Shown: piece by piece, positions 7,286 to 16,587 of the stretch
Layout: each line of letters begins with the position of its first letter
Position numbering within the stretch: position 1 is the first letter of the stretch
Assembly (NCBI GenBank): GCA_024639785.1
Contig: JAHEGI010000003.1
Span: 113,698-177,697, forward strand
Direction of reading: 5' to 3'
Source of the DNA: Cryomorphaceae bacterium
Lineage (GTDB): Bacteria > Bacteroidota > Bacteroidia > Flavobacteriales > Schleiferiaceae
Length of the DNA: 64,000 bases
The notes under the pieces: generated by a model
Seen by the model: only the letters and a program-made list of their open reading frames with translations
Databases searched by the model: none
What the model was told of the DNA's origin: nothing
Program-made: the position numbers and the translations under genes

Positions 7286-9239
7286 ATTTGCTCAAAACTT
7301 GAAACACGGTGCGCCGATTCATCGCGCGACCACTCGCTTGGGAATTGTCCGCTATGGGCTGACTATCTCCATAGCCTTTAGCGGTCATTTGGCTAGAATC
7401 CACCCCCTCCGTAGCTAGATAATCCATCACGGCATGCGCTCTACGATCGGAGAGCAATTGATTGTCACTCGCTCTACCTACGTTGTCGGTGTGACCTTGA
7501 AGTTCAATCCGCATCGCGGGATGCGCCTTAAGGTATTGGATGAATGGCCTTAACGAGGCTTTGTCCAGCAACGACATCTGATAGCTGTTGGTCGCAAATC
7601 GAATCGAATTCAACGAGAAACTTTCTCCAATCTCTAATTTTTTTGCCTCTAAAATGGGCACTTTTGCCTCCTCATCCCGCGGATCCACCTCAACGCGAAC
7701 GGCGGTAAATCCCACTTCGGGATTTTCTATGCTGACCACATAGTCACTTACTTCAGTAGCAGAAACAACCGCTGTGAAGGTTCCCGTTGCCGCATCCACA
7801 CGTACCCGGGTCACTTCGCGTGTCTTTAAATTCTCGATGCGCAAACTCACTCCATCGGGCAGCACGTCTGCCCCTTCAACGATCCCCGTGAGGAAGGCCA
7901 CTTGATCACCCCGCGAGGACTCTGGCAATGGAAAGCCATAAAAATCGTAGCCCGAACCAGCGGGCAAGTCTCCCACCTTCTCATTGCTGGAGAAATACGC
8001 CATGGGGGATTTCGCAGCTACGGCAAAACCGACTTCTGCCTTTTCGGTATTGATGGGATATCCCACGTTTTGAGGCGGGGACGCTTGGCTCAAATCAACC
8101 ACGAAGACATCAAAATCTCCAAGGCCCGGATGTCCATTGGACGAAAAGAACAGGCTATGCCCGTCTGCATGTAGAAATGGAGATTTCTCGTCGCCGTCTG
8201 TATTGACTCGTGGACCCAGGTTTCTAGGCTCAGACCAGCTTCCATCCACTTGGCGGGTCACCTCGTACAAGTCGAGTCCGCCAAGACCGCCTGCGCGATT
8301 GGAGGTGAAGATCAAGCGATCCCCATTGGCCGAAAGGGTGGGTTGCGATTCCCAAGAATCAGGACGATTGACTGTTTCCAAGGCCTTGAAGTCGAGCCAT
8401 ACATCATAGGTGTTTTGGACAAGGAAAATATCACAATTGCGGTAGCCGCTTCCCAGCAGCTGACATGATGTTAACGCCATCCATCGATTATCGGCAGTTA
8501 AGCTTGGACCACCCTCGTTGAAACCTTGATTGAATGGAGGAGAGAGCACCGTGATACCCTGGACCCCGTCTGGACTATTTTGCCCGATGCAAAACTCTTC
8601 TTTGAGCCGTCGGATGGGCGCTGGGCCACTTTTTCGATCCAATACTTCTTGGCGCCGAGTAAAGTACCAACTTGCTTCGTCCGGGCTCAATACACCTAAG
8701 AATTCGTCCGCGGGCGCATCTAGACCTTTGATTCGATAGGGTTCAAATGCTATGGGATGTTTTTTGAGCGAGTCCACCAAAGCCCATGTTGCCAATTGCT
8801 TTCGAGCATCCGCTAGAAAGGGCGAACCCACCGGGCCTTGTTGAACAAAGGATTCGAGTAGGCGTCGGGCCTCTTCTTGACGACCTTGGCCCGCCCACAA
8901 AGCGCCCAACTTGTAGGACAAATCCGGATGGTAATCCGGACATGCGAGGTACACTTGATTAAGTAAAGAGGATGCCATGTCCACCTTTCCCATGAGCAAG
9001 TTCATTTCCGCATTTAAATAATTCAAATGAACACTTTGTTCGGGCGATTTGCGCAGGGCAGCGTTTAAATATACTCGCGCCATGTTTAGATCATTTCGAT
9101 CCAATGCTTGCTCTGCTTTGAGTACTTCCGCGCTAGGTTCTGGCGCACCCGAACAACTCCCTAATTCCACCTGTGCTTGCACGCTCAACCCAGCGAGGCA
9201 TGCGGCACCCAGCAACAAGATTTTTCTCATCCTCCCCAC
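7284..9239 (-). CDS. OmpA-family outer-membrane protein with TPR and PD40 repeats
   Basis: A 651-residue exported protein. The order is: signal peptide (to about residue 22, AQA), TPR-like helical repeats (about 30-160), a beta-propeller region with PD40 repeats (about 230-430; motifs such as LIFTSNRAGGLGGLDLYE and LFFSSNGHPGLGDFDV), a short CNA/carboxypeptidase-like beta domain, and a C-terminal OmpA peptidoglycan-binding domain (ELQGHTDNVGRASDNQLLSDRRA). Proteins with this architecture are abundant in Bacteroidota; some act in the type IX secretion and gliding machinery (PorE-like) or as peptidoglycan anchors. Its start overlaps the end of the symporter gene by 13 bp. Confidence 0.88.
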   Translation of the reverse strand: MGRMRKILLLGAACLAGLSVQAQVELGSCSGAPEPSAEVLKAEQALDRNDLNMARVYLNAALRKSPEQSVHLNYLNAEMNLLMGKVDMASSLLNQVYLACPDYHPDLSYKLGALWAGQGRQEEARRLLESFVQQGPVGSPFLADARKQLATWALVDSLKKHPIAFEPYRIKGLDAPADEFLGVLSPDEASWYFTRRQEVLDRKSGPAPIRRLKEEFCIGQNSPDGVQGITVLSPPFNQGFNEGGPSLTADNRWMALTSCQLLGSGYRNCDIFLVQNTYDVWLDFKALETVNRPDSWESQPTLSANGDRLIFTSNRAGGLGGLDLYEVTRQVDGSWSEPRNLGPRVNTDGDEKSPFLHADGHSLFFSSNGHPGLGDFDVFVVDLSQASPPQNVGYPINTEKAEVGFAVAAKSPMAYFSSNEKVGDLPAGSGYDFYGFPLPESSRGDQVAFLTGIVEGADVLPDGVSLRIENLKTREVTRVRVDAATGTFTAVVSATEVSDYVVSIENPEVGFTAVRVEVDPRDEEAKVPILEAKKLEIGESFSLNSIRFATNSYQMSLLDKASLRPFIQYLKAHPAMRIELQGHTDNVGRASDNQLLSDRRAHAVMDYLATEGVDSSQMTAKGYGDSQPIADNSQASGRAMNRRTVFQVLSK

Positions 9240-10618
9240 TGCCCTTCTGATTCAGAAACGGCTACGGCTACCGAGGCATCTCCCGTCACATTGATGACCG
9301 TACGGCACATATCCAATATGCGGTCTACGGGGAAAATAATGGCAATCCACGCTGGATTCAATCCCACGGCGTCCAGGACCATGATGAGCATAATGAGGCC
9401 CGCTGAAGGTATCGCCGCGGCCCCGATCGAAGCAAAGACGGCAGTGACTATGATGGTCATTTCCTGCGCTAGACTCAAGTCCAACCCGTGCAGCTGAGCT
9501 AAAAACAACACAGCTACTGCCTGATATAGACTCGTCCCATCCATATTCACCGTGGCACCAATCGGTAGGGTGAATTGGGATATTTCTTCATTCACTTTTA
9601 AATCATCATGCACACAATCCATGGTCACAGGCAGGGTAGCCGCAGAAGAACTGGTGCTAAAGGCCAATAATTGGGCAGGGCGAATGTTTTGGTGCAAGAA
9701 GCGGAAAGTTCGCACCCAGGAATACCCTTTCTTTCGAATGAACCACCAAACGAGCGTGGGATAGACCACTAAGGCCATAAGGAGCAATCCGGCGACCACC
9801 GTAAGCATGTAAATACCAAAAGAGGACAACAGGTCACCAAAACGACTCGGATCATCTCCTGCCAGCTGAGTGAGCGTACTGGCCATTAGCGCAAAAACAA
9901 AGAAGGGCGCACCGAGCATGACAATTTCTACCATCTTGATAAAAATCTGAGCACTTTGACTCATGAAGGCCCGCAAGGTTTCGGTTTGAGTCTTTGGAAG
10001 CATAACGACGGCGATGCCAAAAAAGAGGCCAAAGAATATGACCTGAAGCATCAGGGAATTATTGAAAGCCAAGAAGATGTTGCTCGGCACAATGTCCACC
10101 AAGAAAGCCAAGGGACCGCGATTTGATTCGGCCCGAGCCGAGGCAATCTTATCACCCAAGTCATCGGACGTAGCCTCCATCGCGGGCATTCGCCCAGCAT
10201 AGGCGGGATCTTCAGATAGCCACTGTCCATCCGGAGAGGCTTTGCCTTCGGATTGCAGCCACGTTTCAAACCCTAGTCTATTTTCAACGATTTGATCTTC
10301 GGATACAAACGTTCCTGGCCGGACCACATTGCCCAGCATTAAACCAATTAAAATGGCAATTAACGTGGTCCCTATGTACAAGCCCAGAGCTTTCCCTCCA
10401 ATTCTCCCCAAGGCTTTCGGGTCACCCAATTGCCCTACTCCATCGATCAAACTGAATAAGACCAATGGAATAGCTATCAACTTCAGCGCATTGATAAAGA
10501 TGGTTCCAAACGGAGCAATCCAGTCCTGCGTGAACTGCGAACCGCCCCAATACGAACTGGCGACAGCCCACACGATGCCGAGCACCATGCCGAGGATAAT
10601 CTTGGTATGTAATTTCAT
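9227..10618 (-). CDS. Dicarboxylate/amino acid:cation symporter (DAACS family)
   Basis: Inner-membrane sodium- or proton-coupled importer of acidic amino acids or C4-dicarboxylates. The 463-residue protein has eight or more hydrophobic segments and the DAACS signatures: the serine-rich hairpin SSSAATLPV, the NMDGTSLYQA motif and AAIPSAGLI. An insert of about 60 charged residues (near 115-175, including EDPAYAGRMPAMEATSDD) sits in an extracytoplasmic loop. It overlaps aroC by 4 bp (ATGA) upstream and the OmpA-family gene downstream, so the three are one transcription unit. Substrate (glutamate, aspartate, succinate) not resolved. Confidence 0.9.
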   Translation of the reverse strand: MKLHTKIILGMVLGIVWAVASSYWGGSQFTQDWIAPFGTIFINALKLIAIPLVLFSLIDGVGQLGDPKALGRIGGKALGLYIGTTLIAILIGLMLGNVVRPGTFVSEDQIVENRLGFETWLQSEGKASPDGQWLSEDPAYAGRMPAMEATSDDLGDKIASARAESNRGPLAFLVDIVPSNIFLAFNNSLMLQVIFFGLFFGIAVVMLPKTQTETLRAFMSQSAQIFIKMVEIVMLGAPFFVFALMASTLTQLAGDDPSRFGDLLSSFGIYMLTVVAGLLLMALVVYPTLVWWFIRKKGYSWVRTFRFLHQNIRPAQLLAFSTSSSAATLPVTMDCVHDDLKVNEEISQFTLPIGATVNMDGTSLYQAVAVLFLAQLHGLDLSLAQEMTIIVTAVFASIGAAAIPSAGLIMLIMVLDAVGLNPAWIAIIFPVDRILDMCRTVINVTGDASVAVAVSESEGQWGG

Positions 10619-11706
10619 GAATTTGTCCGTTGAATGCGTTGTGCTAGATAAAAATCAGCCAAGACCAAAGCTACCATGGCTTCGACAATCGGCAGGGCGC
10701 GGGGCAGCACGGCAGGATCATGTCGACCTTCGATCTGCATCTCTACGGCCTCACCTTGCCGGTTGATCGTTTGCTGGCTCTGTTTAATGCTAGCAATAGG
10801 CTTAAAGGCTAAGCGGAAAAAGAGGGGCATCCCATTGGAAATACCTCCTTGGATTCCGCCCGAGTGGTTGGTCGCAGTTTGCCCGGGCGCTATAAACGCA
10901 TCATTCTGAATGGACCCCCGTGAATCCGCTCCTGCAAAGCCCGAACCGAACTCGATGCCCTTGGCCGCATTAATTCCCATCAGCGCATAGGCGAGACGGG
11001 CAGATAACTTGTCAAAAACAGGTTCTCCCCAGCCGGCGGGAACTCCATGCACCTGACATGCTATCACTCCACCGGCGGAATCACCGAGCGCCTTGAGTGC
11101 TTCGAGTTGGCCACGCATGTTTTCGGCGGTTTCGGGATGCGGACATCCTGTGATATGCGCGGTGGCAGCTTGTGGGTCAAAAGAAGCGTCTGCGGGGATG
11201 CCGATGCCCGCCATGCGTTCGACAAAAGGAAGGATACGCAGATCTGCAGGGAGGAGCTGTGTCGCCAGGGCGCCCGCAACGACCCGACAGACGGTTTCTC
11301 GCGCTGAACTCCTGCCGCCTCCGCGGTGGTCTCGAATGCCATACTTCGCTTCATACGTGTAATCCGCATGAGAAGGGCGGTATTGATCCTGTATCGCCTG
11401 ATAATCCGTGGAGCGCTGGTCCTCATTTTCAATGATAAAACCTATCGAAGTACCCAGCGTTTGCCGTCGGCCTGATTCGTCTTCTTCCGGATGAAATCCA
11501 CTCAGAAAACGCACGACATCTTGCTCTTTGCGCTCCGTCGTAAGGGTATTCTGGCCAGGGCGCCTGCGGTCCAGCGCTTGCTGCACCTGTTGTAAATCCA
11601 TCCAGATACCCGCCGGCATTCCATCCAAAACCCCTCCCATTGCGGGACCATGGGATTCCCCAAATGTGCTCAAACGCAAAATCTCTCCAAAGCTGTTCCC
11701 TGCCAT
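10615..11706 (-). CDS. aroC: Chorismate synthase
   Basis: Converts 5-enolpyruvylshikimate-3-phosphate to chorismate with reduced FMN. The 363-residue protein is full length and shows the three family signatures: GESHGPAMGGVLDGMPAG near the start, the GGGRSSARETVCRVVAGA region, and RHDPAVLPRALPIVEAM near the end. It is the first gene of an overlapping set with the symporter and OmpA-family genes, an unusual partner choice. Divergent from hutI with a 35 bp gap holding both promoters. Confidence 0.97.
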   Translation of the reverse strand: MAGNSFGEILRLSTFGESHGPAMGGVLDGMPAGIWMDLQQVQQALDRRRPGQNTLTTERKEQDVVRFLSGFHPEEDESGRRQTLGTSIGFIIENEDQRSTDYQAIQDQYRPSHADYTYEAKYGIRDHRGGGRSSARETVCRVVAGALATQLLPADLRILPFVERMAGIGIPADASFDPQAATAHITGCPHPETAENMRGQLEALKALGDSAGGVIACQVHGVPAGWGEPVFDKLSARLAYALMGINAAKGIEFGSGFAGADSRGSIQNDAFIAPGQTATNHSGGIQGGISNGMPLFFRLAFKPIASIKQSQQTINRQGEAVEMQIEGRHDPAVLPRALPIVEAMVALVLADFYLAQRIQRTNS

Positions 11707-11711
11707 ATCCT

Positions 11712-11719
11712 CAAAAATA
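11712..11719 (-). promoter_or_regulatory. TAnnTTTG -7 element of aroC
   Basis: The minus strand reads TATTTTTG, a full match, 5 nt before the aroC ATG. It predicts a leaderless transcript. Confidence 0.55.
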
Positions 11720-11729
11720 CGCGATACCC

Positions 11730-11737
11730 TACCTTCG
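11730..11737 (+). promoter_or_regulatory. -7 element of hutI
   Basis: TACCTTCG, one mismatch to TAnnTTTG, 4 nt before the hutI ATG. It lies only 10 bp from the oppositely directed aroC -7 element. Confidence 0.45.
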
Positions 11738-11741
11738 TTCT

Positions 11742-13001
11742 ATGCGCACTCGACTGGAAAACCTCGATGGATTGGCTTTAGCCTACATGGAAGACGCCTC
11801 ACCGGCCTGTCTGGCAGGAAAGGATATGGATCGAGCTCCAATTATTCAAAACGCCTACCTCGATATGGAAGGGGGCACGATTGTGGGCTTTGGACCTATG
11901 GCGTCCCTTGAGCCGGAAGCGCATCCGCCTGCTTTGCGCCGAATAGATGGGCGCGGACGATGGGCTTTACCCGCATTCATCGATTCACACACGCACATGG
12001 TATTTGCCCACGAGCGTTCAGAAGAGTTTGAAATGCGGATGCGCGGCGCAACCTATGCCGAGATCGCTGCGGCAGGGGGAGGAATTTTACATTCAGCCAA
12101 GGCGCTAGAAGCATGTTCCGAAGCGTTTCTATTGGAGGATTTATTGCGTCGCTTGAGCCAAGCACGAAGTAGCGGCACGGCGGCCGTAGAAATTAAAAGT
12201 GGCTACGGCTTGAGCATGGCATCCGAGTTAAAAATGCTCCGTGTCATCCAACAGGCCAAATCCCTGACTCGAATGCCGCTTTTTGCCACCTTTTTAGGAG
12301 CTCATGCCGTTCCCACGCGCTTTCAGGGACAACGAGAAGCCTATTTTGAGGAAGTACTTCAGGAGATGCTTCCCGCCATCGCTGCGGAAGGTCTAGCCGA
12401 TTTTGTGGATATTTTCTGCGAGGAGAATTACTTTACCCCCAATGAACTCTTGCGCCTTGCCGAAGCGGCACGCAACCACGGATTGCCCCTCAAGGCCCAT
12501 GTGAACCAATTTACCAGCAGTGGCGGACTTCAAGCCAGTATCGCCTCGAAGGCCCTCAGTGTGGACCATTTGGAAGTCATGACGTCCCAGGATGTAACGG
12601 ATCTATCGAACGCCTGGTCGGCAGGCTCAGGACCTATGCCTGTAGCCCTTCCTGGTTGTTCTCTTTTCTTAGACATACCATACACCCCCGGGAGGTCCAT
12701 CATCGATGCAGGGCTCCCCTTAGCCTTGGCTTCGGATTTTAACCCAGGCTCGGCGCCTAGCAGTAATTTGATGCTCGTCTGGAGCTTGGCTTGCCACCAA
12801 ATGAAACTCAGCCCAATGGAGGGCCTGGCTGGATTGACGATCAATGCCGCAGCAGCTTTGGGTGTGAGTCACCGAATGGGAAGCATCGCCGTAGGCAAAG
12901 AAGCTCATGTCCTATTGACCAAACCAATAAAAGGTCTAGCCAGTCTACCCTACCACTTCGGTGAAAATCTGATCGAACACACATTTGTTTTTGGCCAATG
13001 A
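11742..13001 (+). CDS. hutI: Imidazolonepropionase
   Basis: Hydrolyses 4-imidazolone-5-propionate to N-formimino-L-glutamate in histidine degradation. The 419-residue amidohydrolase shows the metal-binding DSHTHMVFAHERSEEF motif, GGGILHSAKA, the AVEIKSGYGL segment, a second histidine cluster near LKAHVNQFTSSGG, and the late SDFNPGSAPSSNL motif. The start at 11742 avoids overlap with aroC and agrees with the family length; the frame is open upstream to 11640. The stop overlaps hutG by 4 bp. hutH and hutU, the first two steps, are not in the window. Confidence 0.93.
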   Translation: MRTRLENLDGLALAYMEDASPACLAGKDMDRAPIIQNAYLDMEGGTIVGFGPMASLEPEAHPPALRRIDGRGRWALPAFIDSHTHMVFAHERSEEFEMRMRGATYAEIAAAGGGILHSAKALEACSEAFLLEDLLRRLSQARSSGTAAVEIKSGYGLSMASELKMLRVIQQAKSLTRMPLFATFLGAHAVPTRFQGQREAYFEEVLQEMLPAIAAEGLADFVDIFCEENYFTPNELLRLAEAARNHGLPLKAHVNQFTSSGGLQASIASKALSVDHLEVMTSQDVTDLSNAWSAGSGPMPVALPGCSLFLDIPYTPGRSIIDAGLPLALASDFNPGSAPSSNLMLVWSLACHQMKLSPMEGLAGLTINAAAALGVSHRMGSIAVGKEAHVLLTKPIKGLASLPYHFGENLIEHTFVFGQ

Positions 13002-13963
13002 ACCCATTTGACTCGTACCAAACCCGTAGCGGTGAACGCCGCCTTGGAGACCACCTAAAGTTGCGCCCGGAAGGGGAAGGTCAGTACATCTTTGTTGCCG
13101 TTGCCGAAGACATCGGTGTTCGAGCCAACATGGGACGGCCAGGGGCTGCAGCCAGTCCCGCAGCCATCCTCGAGTCCATCGCAAAACTCCCGCTCAATGC
13201 TTGGACGGAATCTCTTGATCTGGGTTGGGTGTGGGTGGATGTTGCGGACCTTCAAGCCGCTTCTCACGCGCATACTGGCCCGGATAGCCTCCCGGCTTTG
13301 CGGGAACTCGTCGCAGAAGTGGACGCTCGAGTGGAAGCGGCCTTGCAGCCGCTATTCGCCGCGGGGAAAACACCGATTTTACTGGGAGGAGGTCACAACA
13401 ATGCTTTCCCCTTGCTCAAAGCGGCTGCCGCGCGGCAACCGATGAATGCCTTGAACCTAGACCCTCACCCGGATTGCCGCGCGATGGAAGGTCGGCACAG
13501 TGGCAATGGTTTTAGCTACGCACACGCGGGTGGATTTTTGGATCGTTATGTTGTTTTGGGCTTGAGTGAACACGGCTGCAACGAGGCGAGCTGGGACATG
13601 ATTCGCCAGACGCCTGGATGGACTGCCATCACGTATGAATCCTGGGCCGTGCGCGGAGAAATGGACATGGCCCATGCCCGAGACCTGGCATTGAAGCATG
13701 TGCAACACGCACCGTTTGGTGTCGAAGTTTGTGCTGATGGGATACTTGGCTGTCCAAGCAGTGCGCAATCAGAATTCGGCTGGACCTGGGAGCAGGTCGC
13801 TGCAACCGTTTATCAGGCGGGCCAGAGTGGCCAAGCCCGTTATTTACACCTCGCGGAGGTAGCGGTGGGGCTTTGCCCCGAAGAAAAGCGTGCAGCGGTA
13901 GCTAGAGCCGCTGCGTGGACCGCCTTGCAATTCATCCGTGGCTGCGAAACCCCCTTCCAATGA
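12998..13963 (+). CDS. hutG: Formimidoylglutamase-like arginase-family hydrolase
   Basis: Predicted to hydrolyse N-formimino-L-glutamate to glutamate and formamide. The 321-residue protein belongs to the arginase fold. It shows GGGHNNAF (H133), LDPHPD (D155, H157, D159), the EGRHSGNGFSYA motif that marks the Bacteroidota formimidoylglutamase group, and PSSAQ. An oddity is that the second metal motif, normally D-x-D, reads C245-A-D247, so one manganese ligand is replaced by cysteine. It overlaps hutI and ftcD by 4 bp each. Because ftcD uses the same substrate, its real role may have shifted (inference). Confidence 0.8.
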   Translation: MNPFDSYQTRSGERRLGDHLKLRPEGEGQYIFVAVAEDIGVRANMGRPGAAASPAAILESIAKLPLNAWTESLDLGWVWVDVADLQAASHAHTGPDSLPALRELVAEVDARVEAALQPLFAAGKTPILLGGGHNNAFPLLKAAAARQPMNALNLDPHPDCRAMEGRHSGNGFSYAHAGGFLDRYVVLGLSEHGCNEASWDMIRQTPGWTAITYESWAVRGEMDMAHARDLALKHVQHAPFGVEVCADGILGCPSSAQSEFGWTWEQVAATVYQAGQSGQARYLHLAEVAVGLCPEEKRAAVARAAAWTALQFIRGCETPFQ

Positions 13964-14883
13964 GTGGATTGGAATGCGTAGCCAACGTCTCGGAGGGCAG
14001 GCAACCAAACGTTATTGCACGTTTACGCGCGTCCATTGAGTGTATTCCCGGGGTGTCCCTTTTGCATGTAGACTCGGGCTATGATGCACACCGTACGGTC
14101 TTCACCTTTGTCGGCGCGGAGGATGCCATGGTGGCTGCTGTCGTATCGCTGGGCAAGGCCTGCGCGGAGCTTATTGACATGCGGGGCCACAGCGGAAACC
14201 ACCCGCGGATTGGCGCACTCGATGTATGCCCTTTGATCGCTCTTTCACCCGAAGCCGAGCTGGCCGCGGACCGCGCCGTGAATCGAATCGCCACTGGACT
14301 GGCTTCCATTGGCCTGGGCGGGTGGTTCTATGCGCAAAGTGCCAAACAGGAATACTACCAAGACTTGGCGGAGGTTCGACGCGGGGAGTACGAAGGGCTC
14401 CCAGCACGTGCTATGAGCTTCGACTTTGGTAGCTATGACGCCCGATTCGGGGCGGTGGCTTTAGGCAAACGACCCTTATTACTAGCGTACAATATCAATG
14501 TTCACAGCCGTGAAGTGGGCTTGGTTCGTGAAGTGGCGCGACGTATTCGGCAGAAAAATCCTCATGGATTGCCGGGCGTTAGAGCCATCGGTTGGGACTG
14601 CCCCGCATTTTCATGCAGCCAGGTAAGCTGCAACATTGTGGACTTAAATCAATGTAGTCCGAAACAGCTCTTTGACCGGGTGCAAGAGGAAGTACATTCG
14701 CTCGGATCCTCATTGATGGGTTCTGAATTGATCGGCCTCGCTCCTTTGTATGCTTTTCGCGATTTTGAGCATGTCGAGGCGGCGGTAAACTATCTAGGGC
14801 TGGATTCGGTTGAGTCTTTTAATATCTCTGAACGAATTCTTGACTATCGCATCCCCTCTGTATCCACATCACCCCACCTATGA
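13960..14883 (+). CDS. ftcD: Glutamate formimidoyltransferase
   Basis: Transfers the formimino group of N-formimino-L-glutamate to tetrahydrofolate, releasing glutamate. The 307-residue protein is the formiminotransferase domain alone, without the cyclodeaminase domain found in the mammalian enzyme. It starts with LECVANVSEGR and carries HVDSGYDAHRTVFTF and the folate/catalytic segment MRGHSGNHPRIGALDVC with H81 as the likely catalytic histidine. The start at 13960 overlaps the hutG stop (ATGA). It is the second enzyme in the operon acting on the same intermediate. Confidence 0.92.
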   Translation: MSGLECVANVSEGRQPNVIARLRASIECIPGVSLLHVDSGYDAHRTVFTFVGAEDAMVAAVVSLGKACAELIDMRGHSGNHPRIGALDVCPLIALSPEAELAADRAVNRIATGLASIGLGGWFYAQSAKQEYYQDLAEVRRGEYEGLPARAMSFDFGSYDARFGAVALGKRPLLLAYNINVHSREVGLVREVARRIRQKNPHGLPGVRAIGWDCPAFSCSQVSCNIVDLNQCSPKQLFDRVQEEVHSLGSSLMGSELIGLAPLYAFRDFEHVEAAVNYLGLDSVESFNISERILDYRIPSVSTSPHL

Positions 14884-15581
14884 ATCTAGAAAATAAACGT
14901 ATCCTCATCACCGGCGCCTCTTCTGGCTTGGGAAAGGCCATGGCAAAAGCGCTCATTTCCAAAGGAGCCAACGTGCTCATCACTGGGCGGGATGCCGATA
15001 AAGTGAAGGATGTGGCGAATGAATTAGGGTGTTGGGGCTTGGCTTCTTCCATTGCATCGGAAGACGCTATCCTTGCCCTGTTTGCCGCCATAGATTCAAC
15101 CTGGGGGGGCATTGACATTCTGATTAACAATGCGGGCATAGGGTATTTCCACCCCGTGGAGGAAGTTCAATGGGCGCATTTGGAGGAGATTTTTCATACC
15201 AATGTATTCGGCGCGGCTCTCGCCGGTCGGGAGGCCGCTATCCGCATGAAAGCTCAGTCCTCCGGACACATCATCAATGTAGCCTCCACTGCGGGTTCTC
15301 GCGGCTTCAAAAATGGGACCGTCTATGCTGCTTCAAAGTTTGCCTTGAAAGGGATGACCCAATGCTGGATGCACGAATTGCGGCCACACAATATTCGCGT
15401 GACACTGCTCAGTCCTTCGGCCGTTCCGACCGCATTCAATGTGGAGAGCCGGGAAGAAAAGGACTTAAAAGACGGTTTACTGACTCCAAACGAATTGGCA
15501 CACGCCGTGGTTTCGGTCCTCGAAATGGATAATCGCGGATTTATACCAGAGCTTGAAGTTTGGGCGACTAACCCATTCTAA
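14880..15581 (+). CDS. Short-chain dehydrogenase/reductase (SDR)
   Basis: A classical SDR of 233 residues, cytosolic NAD(P)-dependent oxidoreductase. The TGASSGLGKAMA cofactor motif lies at about residues 10-21, followed by NNAGIGY, a catalytic serine in NVASTAGS, YAASK, and SPSAVPT after it. The gene overlaps ftcD by 4 bp, so it is the last gene of the hut unit, but SDR substrates cannot be read from sequence and no role in histidine breakdown is implied. It converges with the AlkB-like gene with 1 bp between the ends. Confidence 0.9.
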   Translation: MNLENKRILITGASSGLGKAMAKALISKGANVLITGRDADKVKDVANELGCWGLASSIASEDAILALFAAIDSTWGGIDILINNAGIGYFHPVEEVQWAHLEEIFHTNVFGAALAGREAAIRMKAQSSGHIINVASTAGSRGFKNGTVYAASKFALKGMTQCWMHELRPHNIRVTLLSPSAVPTAFNVESREEKDLKDGLLTPNELAHAVVSVLEMDNRGFIPELEVWATNPF

Positions 15582-15582
15582 T

Positions 15583-16578
15583 TCAATTTTTTGGTATTCG
15601 GTGATTCATCACCTTGAACCACAAAGGAGGGCACAAGGTCAACACCATCATCGCAGGATAACCCGCCGGCATTTGAGGGGAGGCATCATGGTGAAGTAAA
15701 GCAGGGTATTTCTTGTGCGGCGCGGCATGATGGTCACTGTGTCGCGTTAATTCAAAAAGCAAAAATCTTCCAAGCGGATGATTGGAGTTCCACGAGTGCA
15801 CCGGGCTGGCTGTTTCGTATCGCAAATCGGATTCTTTCTTTCGTTCCAAGCCGTAATGTTCGATATAGTTCACCGTTTCGAGTAGTAAAAAACCGATGAC
15901 AGAAGCCAAAACCCAGGGGAGCAGCGCCGTCGGCTCTATCCAGGCGATGGCTAGAAAAAGTGCCGACTCCCAAAGTAGCAATCTACCCATACGCGCGGGA
16001 TCAATCCGCCAAGCAGAACGCCACACCCCCCACACGGAGCGAAGCCAAAAGGCATAGATACTTTCGTTCTTACGCGCAGAAGATGGATCTTCCGGCGTAG
16101 CCACATGTTTGTGATGCCCCCAGTTGTGATCAATAAAAAACTGGCCATAAAGCGTGGTGATGAGCAACAGTTGCGCAAGGGTTTGAAAATGTTTTTGAGG
16201 CCGATGTCCGAGCTCATGCGCTACGTTTATAGCTAACGCGCCAGAAGACACCCCATAGGCCGTGATATGGCCCACGAGCGACACGTAGTCACCACGAGCA
16301 ATATCGTCTGGGACAACCCACAAGAGCAGACCGAGCGCGTAAAATTGAGCGGGCACCGCCAAGACAAGCATCACATCAAACCAGACGGATCGATCGCGTC
16401 CTTCTATCTCTGAAGGCGATGCATTTTGGGTACGGGGAGGTAAAATAACCTCGAGCAGAGGAACAAAACCAAAGGCGTAAGCCAACGCCGCAAAGGAGGC
16501 CCAAGAAACCGAATGCATGGCAATAAAGACCGATCCGGTCAATGAAAAGGCAAGGAGATATCTGAGGTGGGCAAGCAT
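15583..16578 (-). CDS. AlkB-like membrane di-iron hydroxylase (alkane 1-monooxygenase family)
   Basis: An integral-membrane di-iron oxygenase of 331 residues. The histidine boxes are clear: HELGHRP, HNWGHHKHVATPEDPSSAR, NYIEHYGLERK and LTRHSDHHAAPHKKYP. The last two are the signature of alkane monooxygenases rather than acyl desaturases. Hydrophobic segments occupy the N-terminal third and the region between boxes. The family hydroxylates terminal carbons of alkanes, fatty acids or other chains. No rubredoxin gene is adjacent. It sits 9 bp downstream of a CrtA-like gene on the same strand, so a carotenoid or lipid substrate is possible (inference). Confidence 0.85.
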   Translation of the reverse strand: MLAHLRYLLAFSLTGSVFIAMHSVSWASFAALAYAFGFVPLLEVILPPRTQNASPSEIEGRDRSVWFDVMLVLAVPAQFYALGLLLWVVPDDIARGDYVSLVGHITAYGVSSGALAINVAHELGHRPQKHFQTLAQLLLITTLYGQFFIDHNWGHHKHVATPEDPSSARKNESIYAFWLRSVWGVWRSAWRIDPARMGRLLLWESALFLAIAWIEPTALLPWVLASVIGFLLLETVNYIEHYGLERKKESDLRYETASPVHSWNSNHPLGRFLLFELTRHSDHHAAPHKKYPALLHHDASPQMPAGYPAMMVLTLCPPLWFKVMNHRIPKN

Positions 16579-16587
16579 GACAGGTGT

